NCBI RefSeq assembly: GCF_963855985.1
Contig: NC_087098.1
Coordinates: forward strand, 11,366,501-11,430,500
Source of the DNA: Ostrinia nubilalis
Lineage: Eukaryota; Arthropoda; Insecta; Lepidoptera; Crambidae
Direction: 5' to 3'
Length of the DNA: 64,000 nt
Both the position numbers and the translations under genes were made by a program. Position 1 is the stretch's first letter. Every line of letters begins with the position of its first letter. Below are positions 47,301 through 57,777 of the stretch, piece after piece. The notes beneath the pieces are model-generated. The model was not told where the DNA came from, did no database searches, and saw only the letters and a list, made by a program, of their open reading frames with translations.

Positions 47301-50278
47301 CTCCTGTCGCCTCGAAACCTTATATCTATTGTAACATTTATAAATATCATGCCCAAGAAAACAAAAGAACTCTGCTGAAAACAAACCACTACGCTCTTCC
47401 TTTCTTTCGGAGTCACCAAATGAGCATTTTGCTATTCCATCGGCGACATCGGTACCTTTAATTCCTGCGTTTTTATCTAGAGAGCGAACAAAATCGGGTA
47501 TCGAGTTATAAACAATTCCCGTAATTCATTCCGGATTCGCGCGGCGTCTAACAGAGATATACTGAAATGACCAATCATGGACGTGCACAGATTCCGAAAT
47601 CATACATTTACCTCAATGTGATCATTGTTGTCACACCGTTGCTCGTTCTTTCAAAATATCTGTGAAGATTTGCGGCTTTTGACAATGTTCAAAAGAACTA
47701 TTGAATGACACAAGAAGATGTGGTTTAATCCTGCAATGCTGGCACATAGCAAGGAAAGATGGGAAAGGATGTTCAATTATTTTATTGTAAGCTTAGCCTC
47801 CGTCTGTACTTCGCAAAGGCAAAGGAATGTACCTATTGGTCACAGTCACAGAATATCTGCAAGTAGGCTTAATAAGCATGAAGGAAGGTACTTAGAGAAG
47901 AAAAGTTGGATTTTTAAGGAAATACCCACTTTTTTAACCGCTCTACACTGATGATGATGTAGCTGTTAATGTTTATGGAAACGTATTTCATTTAATTCAT
48001 TAGGTACTTTAGCTGCTTGTATTTTAACTTCTTACTTAGATATATGCAAGCAAAGTACCGGGCAGCAGATGATAGGTAAGTGTTTTCTTAATAAAATCCA
48101 GTAAAAAGCTTCATTGGATTTCACAAATATGCTGAAACATTAAAAAAAAATTCAAAAATTCAGCAAAAAGACGTATTCTAGTTCGGCAAAGAAGCTCGGT
48201 GTAAAACCAGCGTAAAGTTCGTAGGTTCGATTCGATAGTTACATTTGCTCCGAAATCGGCCATTTCTATGTCCATTAGTTTAATGTGATTCCTTTTAGAT
48301 GTTGGTAGAGCAGCCTGGTATGTACTTACATCCGCCTAATGCTTTTAGTTTTTATCCCACGTATTGCCTCTCAACCCTCTGGCCCCTTAGCATCTCATGA
48401 AATGTAATAGGCATGCAAAATATACCAATGTACTCGTATTGTGTTATTTACTCGTAAAACGACCAACATAGTACGTTTATTTATATAGACAACTTAATGG
48501 CCACACTTATCGATAAGATTCAAAATAATAATATAAAGTTAATTGCAATAAACGATTCATACAGTAGGAAAAGCCGTCACATCTCCAGCTTATTATATGT
48601 ATTTACTATAAACAGTACCTATTTAGGAATCAACGCGATTCAACGTATTTCACCACATTCAACCATTAGTACAACATGCGCTTCTGAATGCAGCCGCCAC
48701 GAAATGCATTATGTACAGCGCTAGCAAATAGACACATTTAAATTCCTAAGCTCCTTTCCCATAACAAGACAATGAATCCCCTATATATGGCAGGTAGTTA
48801 GTCCTTACACCTTTCGAACGCCTAGACGGAATTGTTCCTCCTTCATTACAAACGTGGCCTGACGGTAAATTTTGCCATAATTATTATGCCTATTTCAGTA
48901 ATTACTTCCCATTCTTGACAAGAATGCTAATTGGCATTCTCATTATCTAGGTACACAAGTAATTTACGAGCGAATACGCTAATAATCAGATCCTCGCAAT
49001 CAACCAAACATGACATTCATAGAGGTCAGGAAACCTTACGGTGTTTGACTAGGATATATGCCCTCGTTAAATCTGAATAGACGAATACTTTGACTTAAAT
49101 TCTAGCCTGTAATTATCTTGAGTTACTATTTTATTTAATGTCTCATAAAATTTAACAACAATCGACTTTTAGTGACGTGAAAGTGGACATCTTTACAAGG
49201 TATGAGCTATTAAGATTAAACTTAAGGCATCGGGTATGTATGGTGTATCATGTTTTGAGAGTGTCGCGGTATCAGTAGGAGCATTACCGTAACTCAAGGG
49301 AGTTTCACTGTTATCTCGTATGTTGCGTGTTTAAACACGTCACACGTTTTAACTACCAATAACTTGTAACATCCTTAATATTTACCTACCTACTCTCTAC
49401 CTGACATATATTCGGTTTTGAAGAACTTAGAACAAAATTATGAATTTCCACATAAATTCGTTAAAAATAATTTGACGCTATTAAGTAGAAAGGGAAACTA
49501 TCCTTTTATGTGCAAGACCAGGTGTGTTTACAAACTATTTTTGACTTTGCCAACTTACAATGGTCTTGGGAGACCACACAAAGGCGTCGTTTGCCGCGTC
49601 GTCCGTGCCATTGTGAATGTCAAAACAAGATCAGTTACAATAAATCTTATTAAAAGCCACACACACCGCCATTCATGAGCGCGTTACAAAACCTCAAAAG
49701 AGACCTTGTTTACAGTAAGGACATTGAAGAAAAGTTTTTGTGATAACCATCTGCTATACCTGGACGCAGCGAATTAAAATATTTCACCGCAAATTAATAC
49801 GCCTCCTTGATCAGATTTTATTTATTATTTATACTTATACAGTAAGTTTATAATTATGTGTAGCTACTTAAGTCAAAAATGTCTTTAATTTACCTAAATA
49901 CCCACCTACAAACTTCCCAATGAAGATTTATTAAAACCTTATAAAGATTACTGCTGATATTATGGCTACTTATTATAACAAAATAATTATTTACACATCA
50001 TCTAAAAGTAGATGATTATTATATGTCTTTAGCGGATTCTTCGAACTAAAAGTTCACCATTCATTTAGCCTAGCTGTGGTAAAAGTACTATCTACTTACT
50101 TATAGGTACTTATAACGTTCAGCGCACAATATTTTATTTAGGTAGATACGGCTACGTGCAATAAAAAAAAATGCTTGTTATGATGTTTGTTAAGGAATGA
50201 GGAATATAAAAATTGGTTCTTGAATCTCAAATTCATCGATGATCTAGTAAAACATGCGCGTACCTATTACCCCCAGAA
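41326..50278. other. intergenic DNA with possible regulatory islands and a LINE remnant
   Basis: No gene is recognised in about 9 kb. About 42960-43460 and 46300-46700 mix GC-rich blocks with homeodomain-type cores (CAATTAG, CTAATG, GGTTAATGG), and the second also has paired GGAGGTGAC blocks; enhancer function is inference. About 44900-45130 is GC-rich with CGCGGCCGCC. A TATCGATA lies at 48508-48515. Frames of up to 133 codons (44974-45375, minus) carry no motif. A TTTA microsatellite lies at about 43600-43626. Confidence 0.4.
44090..44145 (+). mobile_element. LINE 3' end remnant
   Basis: GTCTATGTTTAACAGTGGAG followed by ATCCTATGGCTGAAATGATG is a decayed copy of the LINE terminus also seen at 24205-24300. 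Only about 55 bp can be recognised. Confidence 0.5.
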
Positions 50279-50470
50279 TGGTCTGTGTGCTTACCATGAG
50301 TTTACGTTAGGTGTGCTCGCTAGCGACTCCGTAAAAAAATGACATTAAATGTATGACATATTGTGCAGCGCCCCTAGCGGCTACTTTTAAGAAATAAAAT
50401 CGTCATAGATTTTTTTGACGTATTCGCTAGCGAGCACACCTAACGTAAACCCATGGTAAGCACACTGGTC
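50279..50470. mobile_element. about 190-bp MITE with roughly 60-bp inverted ends
   Basis: The left arm has GTGTGCTTACCATGAG, TTTACGTTAGGTGTGCTCGC and TAGCGA. The right arm has TCGCTAGCGAGCACACC, TAACGTAAACCC and ATGGTAAGCACAC. The arms match at about 90%, with a 65-70-bp AT-rich centre that includes CGCCCCTAGCGGC. No coding. Flanks TATATATATA on the right hide any target duplication. Confidence 0.8.
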
Positions 50471-50474
50471 CCAC

Positions 50475-51134
50475 TCTATATATATATTGACTGACTATAT
50501 ATATTGACTGTGGCTTCGCAATACATATTTGATAACATTATGTATGTCCGTAAACATATCATTTATTTACTAAGAAAAGTGACGTCCACTCATTTAACAC
50601 GAGACATAAGAATAAACTTGCTGTTCCATCATTTAGGTTGCATAAGATAGGTAATTCATTCTTGGGGAAATGTATTACCATATTTAACAAAATACCACAC
50701 AACCTTGTCGAATTGCCAATAAACAAATTTAAGATACATATAAAAAATACCCTTATGTCCAAAGGGTACTACAAGGTTCGAGACTATATTGATGACAAGG
50801 ATACGTGGTCAGTTCAGTCTGCACATATTTGATGTACTTAAGGCTTGGTATTTCTGCTAAAGTAGGTATTTCGCGCTGTCAAAATCTGCGCGCGCAATAC
50901 TTCGCCGAAGACAGCGCGCCAAAGAGCTCTCGCGGCTACACAGTATAGAAATACGCAGTTTAGAAATACGCAGTTGGTTAGGTTAGGTTGAGTTCCTTCC
51001 GTTCAAGCGTCACACTCACAGCACTTTTTAATACAAATCATATCCAAGTGATACAAATTAAAACAACTTTCAAAATTTTTGGGAATATATTTTAGAATCG
51101 AATAAATATAGAATATAACTGCCAATGTAAACAC
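50475..51134. other. intergenic DNA before the first foldback-like element
   Basis: A frame on each strand (50559-50832) reads through AT-rich DNA. A GC-rich hairpin-like pair, TTCGCGCTGTC and GACAGCGCGCC, lies at 50869-50920. It is followed by GGTTAGGTTAGGTTGAG, a little over two TTAGG units, too few to call telomeric. No gene. Confidence 0.4.
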
Positions 51135-51143
51135 GGTTCAAAG

Positions 51144-51585
51144 GGGTGTGTAATGTATGATATAACTACATATCATATAATACTTAGAGGATATAACATC
51201 AAATTATATAAAATCGTTTAATATAATAATTATTTACTATAATAAACGAATAATATAATTTTAAAACGAATAATTTTAAGACAAATAACTATTAACTGAT
51301 ATAAAATGGTTTGATATAGTGAATATTTTCTATAAAACTTACAATGTATACTATTTAAAACAAATAACATTCAAATCATATAAAAAAGAAATGTCGAACA
51401 ATCAAATGAGATAAAAATCTTTTCCTATAAAACTTAAATCATATAACAATAATAATTTTATATAAAGTTCATTTGTTATAATAAGCATTGCATGCAGCAA
51501 GCAAGCAAGCTAGCATGCAGGCAAGCAAGCAGGCAAGCAAGCTAGCAAGCAGGCAAGCAAGCAAGCAAGCAAGCAGGCAAGCAAT

Positions 51586-51616
<31 letters not shown>

Positions 51617-52189
51617 GCAAGCAAGCAAGCAAGCAGGCATGCAGGCATGCAGGCATGCAGCATGCAAATTTGACTAAAAACTTGAGACTTCTGTCACGGC
51701 TCCGGCACTGCGGGGCTCTGGCGGTCCCTCGCGTGCTAATCCGTGCCTACGCGCTTCTAAATTACACTCTAGGGGTAGGGCAGACAAGACTACGTGGAGT
51801 CGGTTTTACGGCGATTCGTTTTTGTCACTAAAGTCATTTATAAGTCAAGCTAAAAAAGAACATACTTAAAGTTATATCTATCAGAAATTATATCAATTAA
51901 AGAGTATAACAAATAATATTTATTACAAGTAATGGTTATGTGAAATAATATTTATATTAAACAAAATTACATCAAATGAGTCTTAGATTAAGTAAGGTTT
52001 ATATCAAATGTCTTTATGCGTTGTGATTGGTATCTGAAATGATATTATTAGAAATGATTTATTATATGAAGTAAACATTATATGTTAAAAATTATATCAA
52101 GTGTTATTATAACATACGTTTATTATACAATATGAACGTTATTGAAATGAATTTATATCATATAAACTTATATAAACTGTCACGCACCC
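51144..52189. mobile_element. foldback-like DNA element A, 9-bp target duplication
   Basis: GGTTCAAAG occurs directly outside both ends (51135-51143 and 52190-52198). The element begins GGGTGTGTAATG and ends with the complement of GGGTGCGTGACAG, so the ends are inverted. Both flanks of about 330 and 360 bp are built of short AT-rich subrepeats with TATAAC, TATATCA and AATAATA. The centre holds a CAAG microsatellite (51486-51660) and a GC-rich core (51690-51830) whose reverse complement shares TCTGCCCTA, CTAGAGTGTAATTTA and GCAGTGCCGGAG with element B. It has no coding frame apart from microsatellite translations. A 9-bp duplication and arms of short subrepeats are typical of MULE/foldback-type elements; hAT is an alternative. 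Confidence 0.75.
51486..51666. repeat. CAAG/CAGG microsatellite inside element A
   Basis: About 45 units of AAGC with CAGG and CATG interruptions. Open frames rich in Leu/Ala/Cys or Gln/Ala/Ser on both strands come only from this repeat. Confidence 0.9.
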
Positions 52190-52362
52190 GGTTCAAAGAG
52201 GCGTGGCGTCACCCGACCTTCCGGAAGTTCCGCGCTGGCTAAAAGAATTTCAAGATTACGTCACCCGACCTATCGGTAGATCCTCGGGAGCTTGAGCGAT
52301 AGGAAAATCATTTTATGATCAGTTACTCGTAGTAGCGATTATTTAGAGCTTGGATAATAAAT

Positions 52363-52400
52363 TATAGTTGTTGCAATTCACAAAGCTTTGCATGTGGTTA
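52363..52400. repeat. solo end of the MITE family seen at 34311
   Basis: TTATAGTTGTTGCAATTCAC followed by AAAGC and GCATGTGG matches the inverted terminus of the 34311-34489 element. No partner arm is visible nearby, so it is a fragment or a deleted copy. Confidence 0.5.
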
Positions 52401-52816
52401 ATTACATTAATCAGTACACGCATCAATTTTGTTCAGTCTTTTTGTTTATTAATAAATAAAAATATCATACTAAAATTGCATACATATTTGTTTGTATTGG
52501 TCTGGGTGTTTTCTTTCCATAATTTATGTATAACGTATGTACGGGGCTCTGTATCGAAAATCACTATGAGCAATAAGCATCACACACGGTTACCTGGAGT
52601 GCATTACCGCAGCAAAAAGCTTGCCATCTTAAATGAACGGTATAATATCGAGGTTTCGTCAGTACAGTTGCGAACAAAGGTGTTTGTGTAGTGTAGTTGA
52701 GTTGAGAGGTCAGATTATTGAAATAATAAAACGAACATTTTATTTTTTAAATACATTTTAAAAATCATTTACATTACAGATAACAATGAGAGGATGACAT
52801 TGCAAGGTGGTGCCAG

Positions 52817-53461
52817 TCCAGTCTTAAATCCGTTGATATATGCTGCATCTACCATGTTTTTGGCTAAAAGTTTCTCTTACCTTGCAGTTTAGACTTTTAT
52901 TACAGACCTCAGACAGTATTTTTGGAAAACTTTTACGCATGGTGGAGGAAGGGACGCTCTAGAGACTCAAGTCTAGAAGGAGTCACATGAACTCCAAGTT
53001 TTAAATCCGTTGACATCTGCTGCATCTGCCATGTTTTGGCTATAAGATTCTTCTATCTTACGGCTTAGACCTTTAGCTACAGGCCTTAGACAGTATTTTT
53101 GTGAAAATTCTTACGCATGGTGGAGGAAGGGACGCTCTAGACACTCAAGTCTACAAGGAGTCACATGAACTCCAGTTTTAAATCCGTTGACATCTGCTGC
53201 ATCTGCCATCTTTTTGGCTAGAAGATTCTTCTATCTTGCAGCTTAGCTTAGACCTTTAGCTACAGACCTTAGACAGTATTTTTGTGAAAATTCTTACGCA
53301 TGGTGGAGGAAGGGACGCTCTAGAGACTCAAGTCTACAAGGAGTCATATGAACTCCAGTTTTAAATCCGTTGACATCTGTTGCATCTGCCATCTTTTTGG
53401 CTAGAAGATTCTTCTATCTTACAGCTTAGACCTTTAGCTACAGACCTTAGACAGTATTTTT
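52817..53461. repeat. minisatellite, four copies of a unit of about 178 bp
   Basis: CCAGTTTTAAATCCGTTGAC or a close variant starts each copy at 52817, 52994, 53172 and 53355. Shared blocks include GCTGCATCTGCCAT, ATTCTTCTATCTT, CTTAGACAGTATTTTTG and ACGCATGGTGGAGGAAGG. The last copy ends within the CAGTATTTTT block. The first copy is the most diverged. No frame is open through the array, so it is non-coding. Confidence 0.9.
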
Positions 53462-54051
53462 TATTATTTATTTGTGTCAGTGTGCTCTTCTAAAGAGTGT
53501 AAGACGATTGTATGTAGGTACTATCAGGCCTGTTCATCTCCGCGAGTTTACATCGAAAACAAAACACGCACGATATCCCACCTACAGGATACTATTCGAC
53601 AAGGCCTCACATACGAGCGAACATTGACTTACGCACGCGTATTCTTGTGTATGATGGAAGAAAATAAAGAAAATGGTGTACTAAATACTGTGCAGTATTT
53701 AACTGCCTAAATAATAATAAAAACACAGAATGTATTTTTTTAAGTTGCCTCAAGACACTGAGAGGTAAATAAGTAGTTAAAATTATTTATGATAATTTGT
53801 ATTTCCTCCGCCATTTTCCGCAGTTTGGCACCTCACGTCACATCATTTTACCGAAGTCAGCCCTATAGCTTCGGCGCAGTGCCGATCACTGACGTTTGTC
53901 AACAAAATGGTGCTTGACTCTTGAGACAGGCTAAATTACACCATATTGTTATTGACATTGAGCATACATTTTTTTAAATACCTTCGCGAAGTAAAACTTC
54001 TGTACGTAGTACTTATTATTATTCTGTGGTACTATTATAATGTAATTTTAA
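53462..54051. other. flank between the minisatellite and the copia element
   Basis: A 78-codon frame (53474-53710) has no known motif. About 53810-53900 is a GC-richer block with CCTATAGCTTCGGCGCAG. TTTAA (54047-54051) just before the LTR could be half of a 5-bp target duplication; the other end is outside the window. Confidence 0.4.
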
Positions 54052-54234
54052 TGTTGGAATTAAATTTTAAAAGTAGGCTGTATGACTAGATGTCCTTGCC
54101 ATGGTTTGTTTTTTTTATTTGACATTTGGTGTCATTTTGTCATTGATTCAACCCCGCCTTTTTCGGTTGTCGTTGCATGTTTTGTTTTGCTGAAATATAA
54201 GTTTGAAGCTGAAGAAATCTTGTGTTATCATTTC
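54052..54234 (+). repeat. 5' LTR of the copia element
   Basis: It begins TGTTGGAATTAAATTTT, close to the start of known copia LTRs, and probably ends at TTATCA (54230) or TTTCA (54234). A TATA-like AAATATAAG lies near 54193. The 3' LTR is not reached before the window end, so the limits rest on the left terminus and the primer site only. Confidence 0.6.
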
Positions 54235-54245
54235 AAAAGCAAATA

Positions 54246-54259
54246 GGTTATGGGCCCAG
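54246..54259 (+). other. primer binding site, initiator tRNA-Met half-molecule type
   Basis: GGTTATGGGCCCAG is complementary to the anticodon stem-loop of insect initiator tRNA-Met. Copia-type elements prime from a tRNA half-molecule cut in that loop. It lies about 11 bp inside the LTR. Confidence 0.8.
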
Positions 54260-54358
54260 ACCCACGCGAGTGATAAACAAAGAGCAGAAAGTAGTGAAAT
54301 AGTTTCATATGCTGGACAACAAAAGCGTCACTGCACGCGTGTTGTTCACAACCTCAAA

Positions 54359-57300
54359 ATGGAATTTGGAAAAGCAATCAATCTTGAAAAATTCGATGGC
54401 TCCAACTTTAAGCAATGGAAATTCCAGATAAAATGCGCCCTGCGTGCCAAAGGGCTAGACATCAACACGCCAAAATCAGAAACAAATGCCACTCAGTGGA
54501 ATAAAGATGACGGGATGGCAATGTTTATAATGACGTCTGCAATGGATCTGAAACAAGTAGCACTCATTGAGAACTGTGAAACGGCGCTTGAGGTGATGAC
54601 CAAACTCGAATCCATCTATGAACAAAAATCGGAAATGACCAAAATGATGTTGCATGAACGCTTTTACCAATACAAAATGTCGCCGGCAGATAGCATTGCT
54701 CAACATATAGCAAAAGTTGAAAGTTTGGCTAAACAGCTAAAAGAAAATGGAGAAGATATCAGTGATACTGCAATTATAACCAAGATACTGAGTACACTAC
54801 CTCCTAAATACAGATCTCTCCGTCAGGCCTGGATGTCACTTGATTCAAGTAAACAAACAATAATCAACTTGACTGCTCGATTATTGGACGAGGAGGCCAG
54901 CTTGAATGTTGAAGATGAGAATGAAACAGCTTTATTAGTGGCAAAACAGAGTGCAAAAAGAAAACCTGTCCCATCTTCTAAGGCAAATAAAGTATCAGAA
55001 GAGAAATCACACCGTTTTATATGTTACAATTGTGGAAAGCGAGGTCACTTCGCAAGAGATTGCCGAGCTCCCAAACAAAAACAAAATGAAGGGGAGAGAA
55101 ACATGTTAGCTTTCAATGTAGCAAGTGCTAACTGGAAAGATGATGATGAGAGCAGCAAATGGATATTGGACAGCGGTGCCTCTGCTCACATGTGTTACAA
55201 ACGAGAAAGTTTTGTGGAACTGTATGAATATACTGGATCTCCACTGAAATTAGGAAATCAAGAAGCAATAGAAGTGATAGGAGAAGGAAATGTTCTGATT
55301 AGTAGGTGTGTCAATGGACAGTGGGAGACAAGTATCTTGAAAAAGGTGCTTTATGTACCAAACCTGAGAAGAAACCTTTTGTCTGAAGGAGCTGTGACAA
55401 GGCAAGGCTATATTATTGTGAAGAAAGAAGCTGATGCTTTGATTTACAAAGACAATAAAATAGTGATGTGTGCATCTTTACAAAGTAACAATCTATATGA
55501 GTTAAAAGTGAAAACAGTTCAAAATCCTGTGTGTAATGTTGTGCAAAAATTGGACTTAAAAACATGGCATGAACGTTTAGGACACTTGAATGTCAAAGAA
55601 ATTGAGAAAATGTGTAAAAAGAATGTGATAACTGGTGTGGACTTATCAGACAGTGACAAGTTTGTATGTGAGGGTTGTGCTTTAGGCAAGCATGCTCGTC
55701 AACCATTCCAGAAATCCAACAGGGGACCACTGCAACCAGGTGATGTTGTTTACAGTGATGTTTGTGGACCATTCAATGTGCCGTCTGTACAAGGTATGAA
55801 ATATTTTGTCATTTTTAAAGATGCTGCGACAAGTTTTAGATATGTGTACTTTCTAAAAAACAAGTGTGATGTGTTGAACTGTTTTAAAAAATATAATGCA
55901 AAAATCAAAAACTTTTTTTCACATGGTGTGCGCACATTTCATACTGATAATGGTGGAGAATACATAAGCAAAGACTTTAAAGAATATTTAGACAGTGAAG
56001 GTATCTCTCATGAACTCACAGCCCCTTACACTCCTGAACAAAACGGTCGGGCTGAAAGAGAAATCAGGACAATTGTAGAAAGTGCTAGGTCCATGCTGTA
56101 TGCCCGTAGTCTACCACTCAATCTGTGGGCAGAAGCAGTCAACTGTGCTGTTTACTTATTGAATCGCACATCCTCTAGCCAAACTCCTAATATGACACCT
56201 ATAGAACTGTGGAGTGGTGTAAAACCTGCCTTGGATCATATCAGAGTTTTTGGGTGTGAAGGATATGTCCATGTACCTGATCAGTTGAGAACAAAGCTGG
56301 ATTGTAAAAGCCACAAAATGATGTTAGTTGGCTATGATAATAACAATTACAAAATGTATGACCCGAACACTAAAAGAATTACAGTTTCAAGAAATGTAAT
56401 TTTTAATGAACAGAAAAGTCCTGAGATTATAAGGAATGAATCACGGATTTTCATTTGTGATGATAATGAATGCCAAGAAAATGAAGAGATAACAGATCAC
56501 TCAGAGAGGAATTTGATTGATCAGAGCAGTGAAAGTGATAATAGTACATACTCTGCTGTTGATGAACAAGATGAGACATATGAACCTTCACGAGAAATAG
56601 ATTATTCTAACATATGCGATTCAAATGTTACTCTACGACCACGAAGGAATCAAATTTTTGAGGCCAACTTATTAGAGCTAAATGTACCTGTTACTTATGA
56701 TGAAGCAGTTAATAGTAAGGAATATAAACTATGGCTAGAAGCAATTAATGAAGAACTAGAGGCTCATCACACCAATGATACATGGAGTTATGTTGATAAG
56801 GCAGATCAGAGAACTATAACATCGAAATGGGTTTTTGATATCAAAAGAAACCAAAATGGTGAAGTTGACAGATATAAGGCTAGACTTTGTGCCCGTGGTT
56901 TCACACAAGTTGAGGGAATAGATTACAAGGAAATATTTTCCCCCACCACGAGGTATGAGTCAATAAGGATACTTTTGTCTATGTCTGCTGAATATAACTG
57001 GAAAATAAGACAGTTAGATGTTAAAACAGCTTTTTTGTATGGGGATTTAGAGGAGGACATTTTTATGGAAATCCCTGATGGGGTAAAGGCACCTTCAAAT
57101 AAAATTTGTAAGCTGAACAAATCCTTATATGGCTTAAAACAGGCGTCCAGTTGTTGGAACAAAAAGATTACAGATTTTTTATTAAAGTTTGGATTTGTTC
57201 AGTCACATGCAGATAATTGTGTGTTTGTAGGAAACTTTAATGATGTTAAAGCCTTGCTAATTTTATATGTTGATGATGCTTTGATAATGTCTCAGTCAAA

Positions 57301-57649
57301 TACAGTATTAGATCAAATTGTAAACTACTTAAAGCAAGGATTTAATATCAAAGAATTGAGTTTAAGCCGCTTTGTTGGTCTGGAAATTTTAAAATCTGAT
57401 AATTCTGTATGTATCTATCAAAAACAATATATTGAGCAAATAATAGACAAATTTAATATGAGTACAGCACACCCCTGTAATACACCTGTTGATGTAAATG
57501 TTCAAATAACTAAAGGTGATGATGATAATGAGAAGATTGATTTTCCTTATAGAGAGGCCATAGGGTCATTATTGTTTTTGTCCACAGCAACTAGGCCAGA
57601 TATTTCATTTGGTGTTAATCTATTAAGTAGATATATTAATAGACCGAGT
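54359..57649 (+). CDS. copia Gag-Pol polyprotein, N-terminal part (interrupted in RNase H region)
   Basis: About 1097 open codons encode a Ty1/copia polyprotein. Positions are counted from the ATG at 54359, chosen because upstream codons overlap the LTR and primer site. Gag occupies residues 1-215; a CCHC zinc knuckle (CYNCGKRGHFARDC) is near 222; an aspartic protease site (WILDSGASAHM) near 268. Integrase follows with HERLGHLN and CEGCALGKHARQ, then the acidic triad in YSDVCGPF (466), FHTDNGGEY (529) and PYTPEQNGRAERE (560). The reverse transcriptase has KARLCARGFTQVEGIDYKE, LDVKTAFLYGDL and LYVDDALIMS (catalytic Asp pair near 970). The frame is cut at 57649 by the minus-strand LINE; the rest resumes near 63277. 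No stop codon precedes the break, so the copia element was probably intact when the LINE inserted. Confidence 0.93.

Positions 57650-57688
<39 letters not shown>
57650..57688 (-). repeat. tetranucleotide tail of the LINE
   Basis: About nine TTTA units on the plus strand, an (AAAT)n tail on the LINE sense strand, directly abut copia coding sequence. Confidence 0.85.
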
Positions 57689-57689
<1 letters not shown>

Positions 57690-57777
57690 TTGAAATGCAA
57701 GTGAGCTTACAGATTTATATCCAAAGCGCTCACATTGCCAATTTGAAATTACATTTAATGTTAGTAAGTACTTATAT

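Noticed and set aside
48205..48245. TAGGTTCGATTCGATAG as the T arm of a tRNA
   Set aside because: No acceptor, D or anticodon stem could be folded upstream.
50975..50990. GGTTAGG repeats as an interstitial telomere
   Set aside because: Only a little over two TTAGG units are present, which is common by chance in moth DNA.
51469..51673. Open frames on both strands rich in Leu, Ala and Cys or Gln, Ala and Ser
   Set aside because: They are translations of the CAAG microsatellite. The same applies to several frames at 60294-60870.
54203..54358. N-terminal extension of copia Gag-Pol upstream of 54359
   Set aside because: These codons run through the LTR end and the tRNA primer site, so the first downstream ATG at 54359 is the better start.
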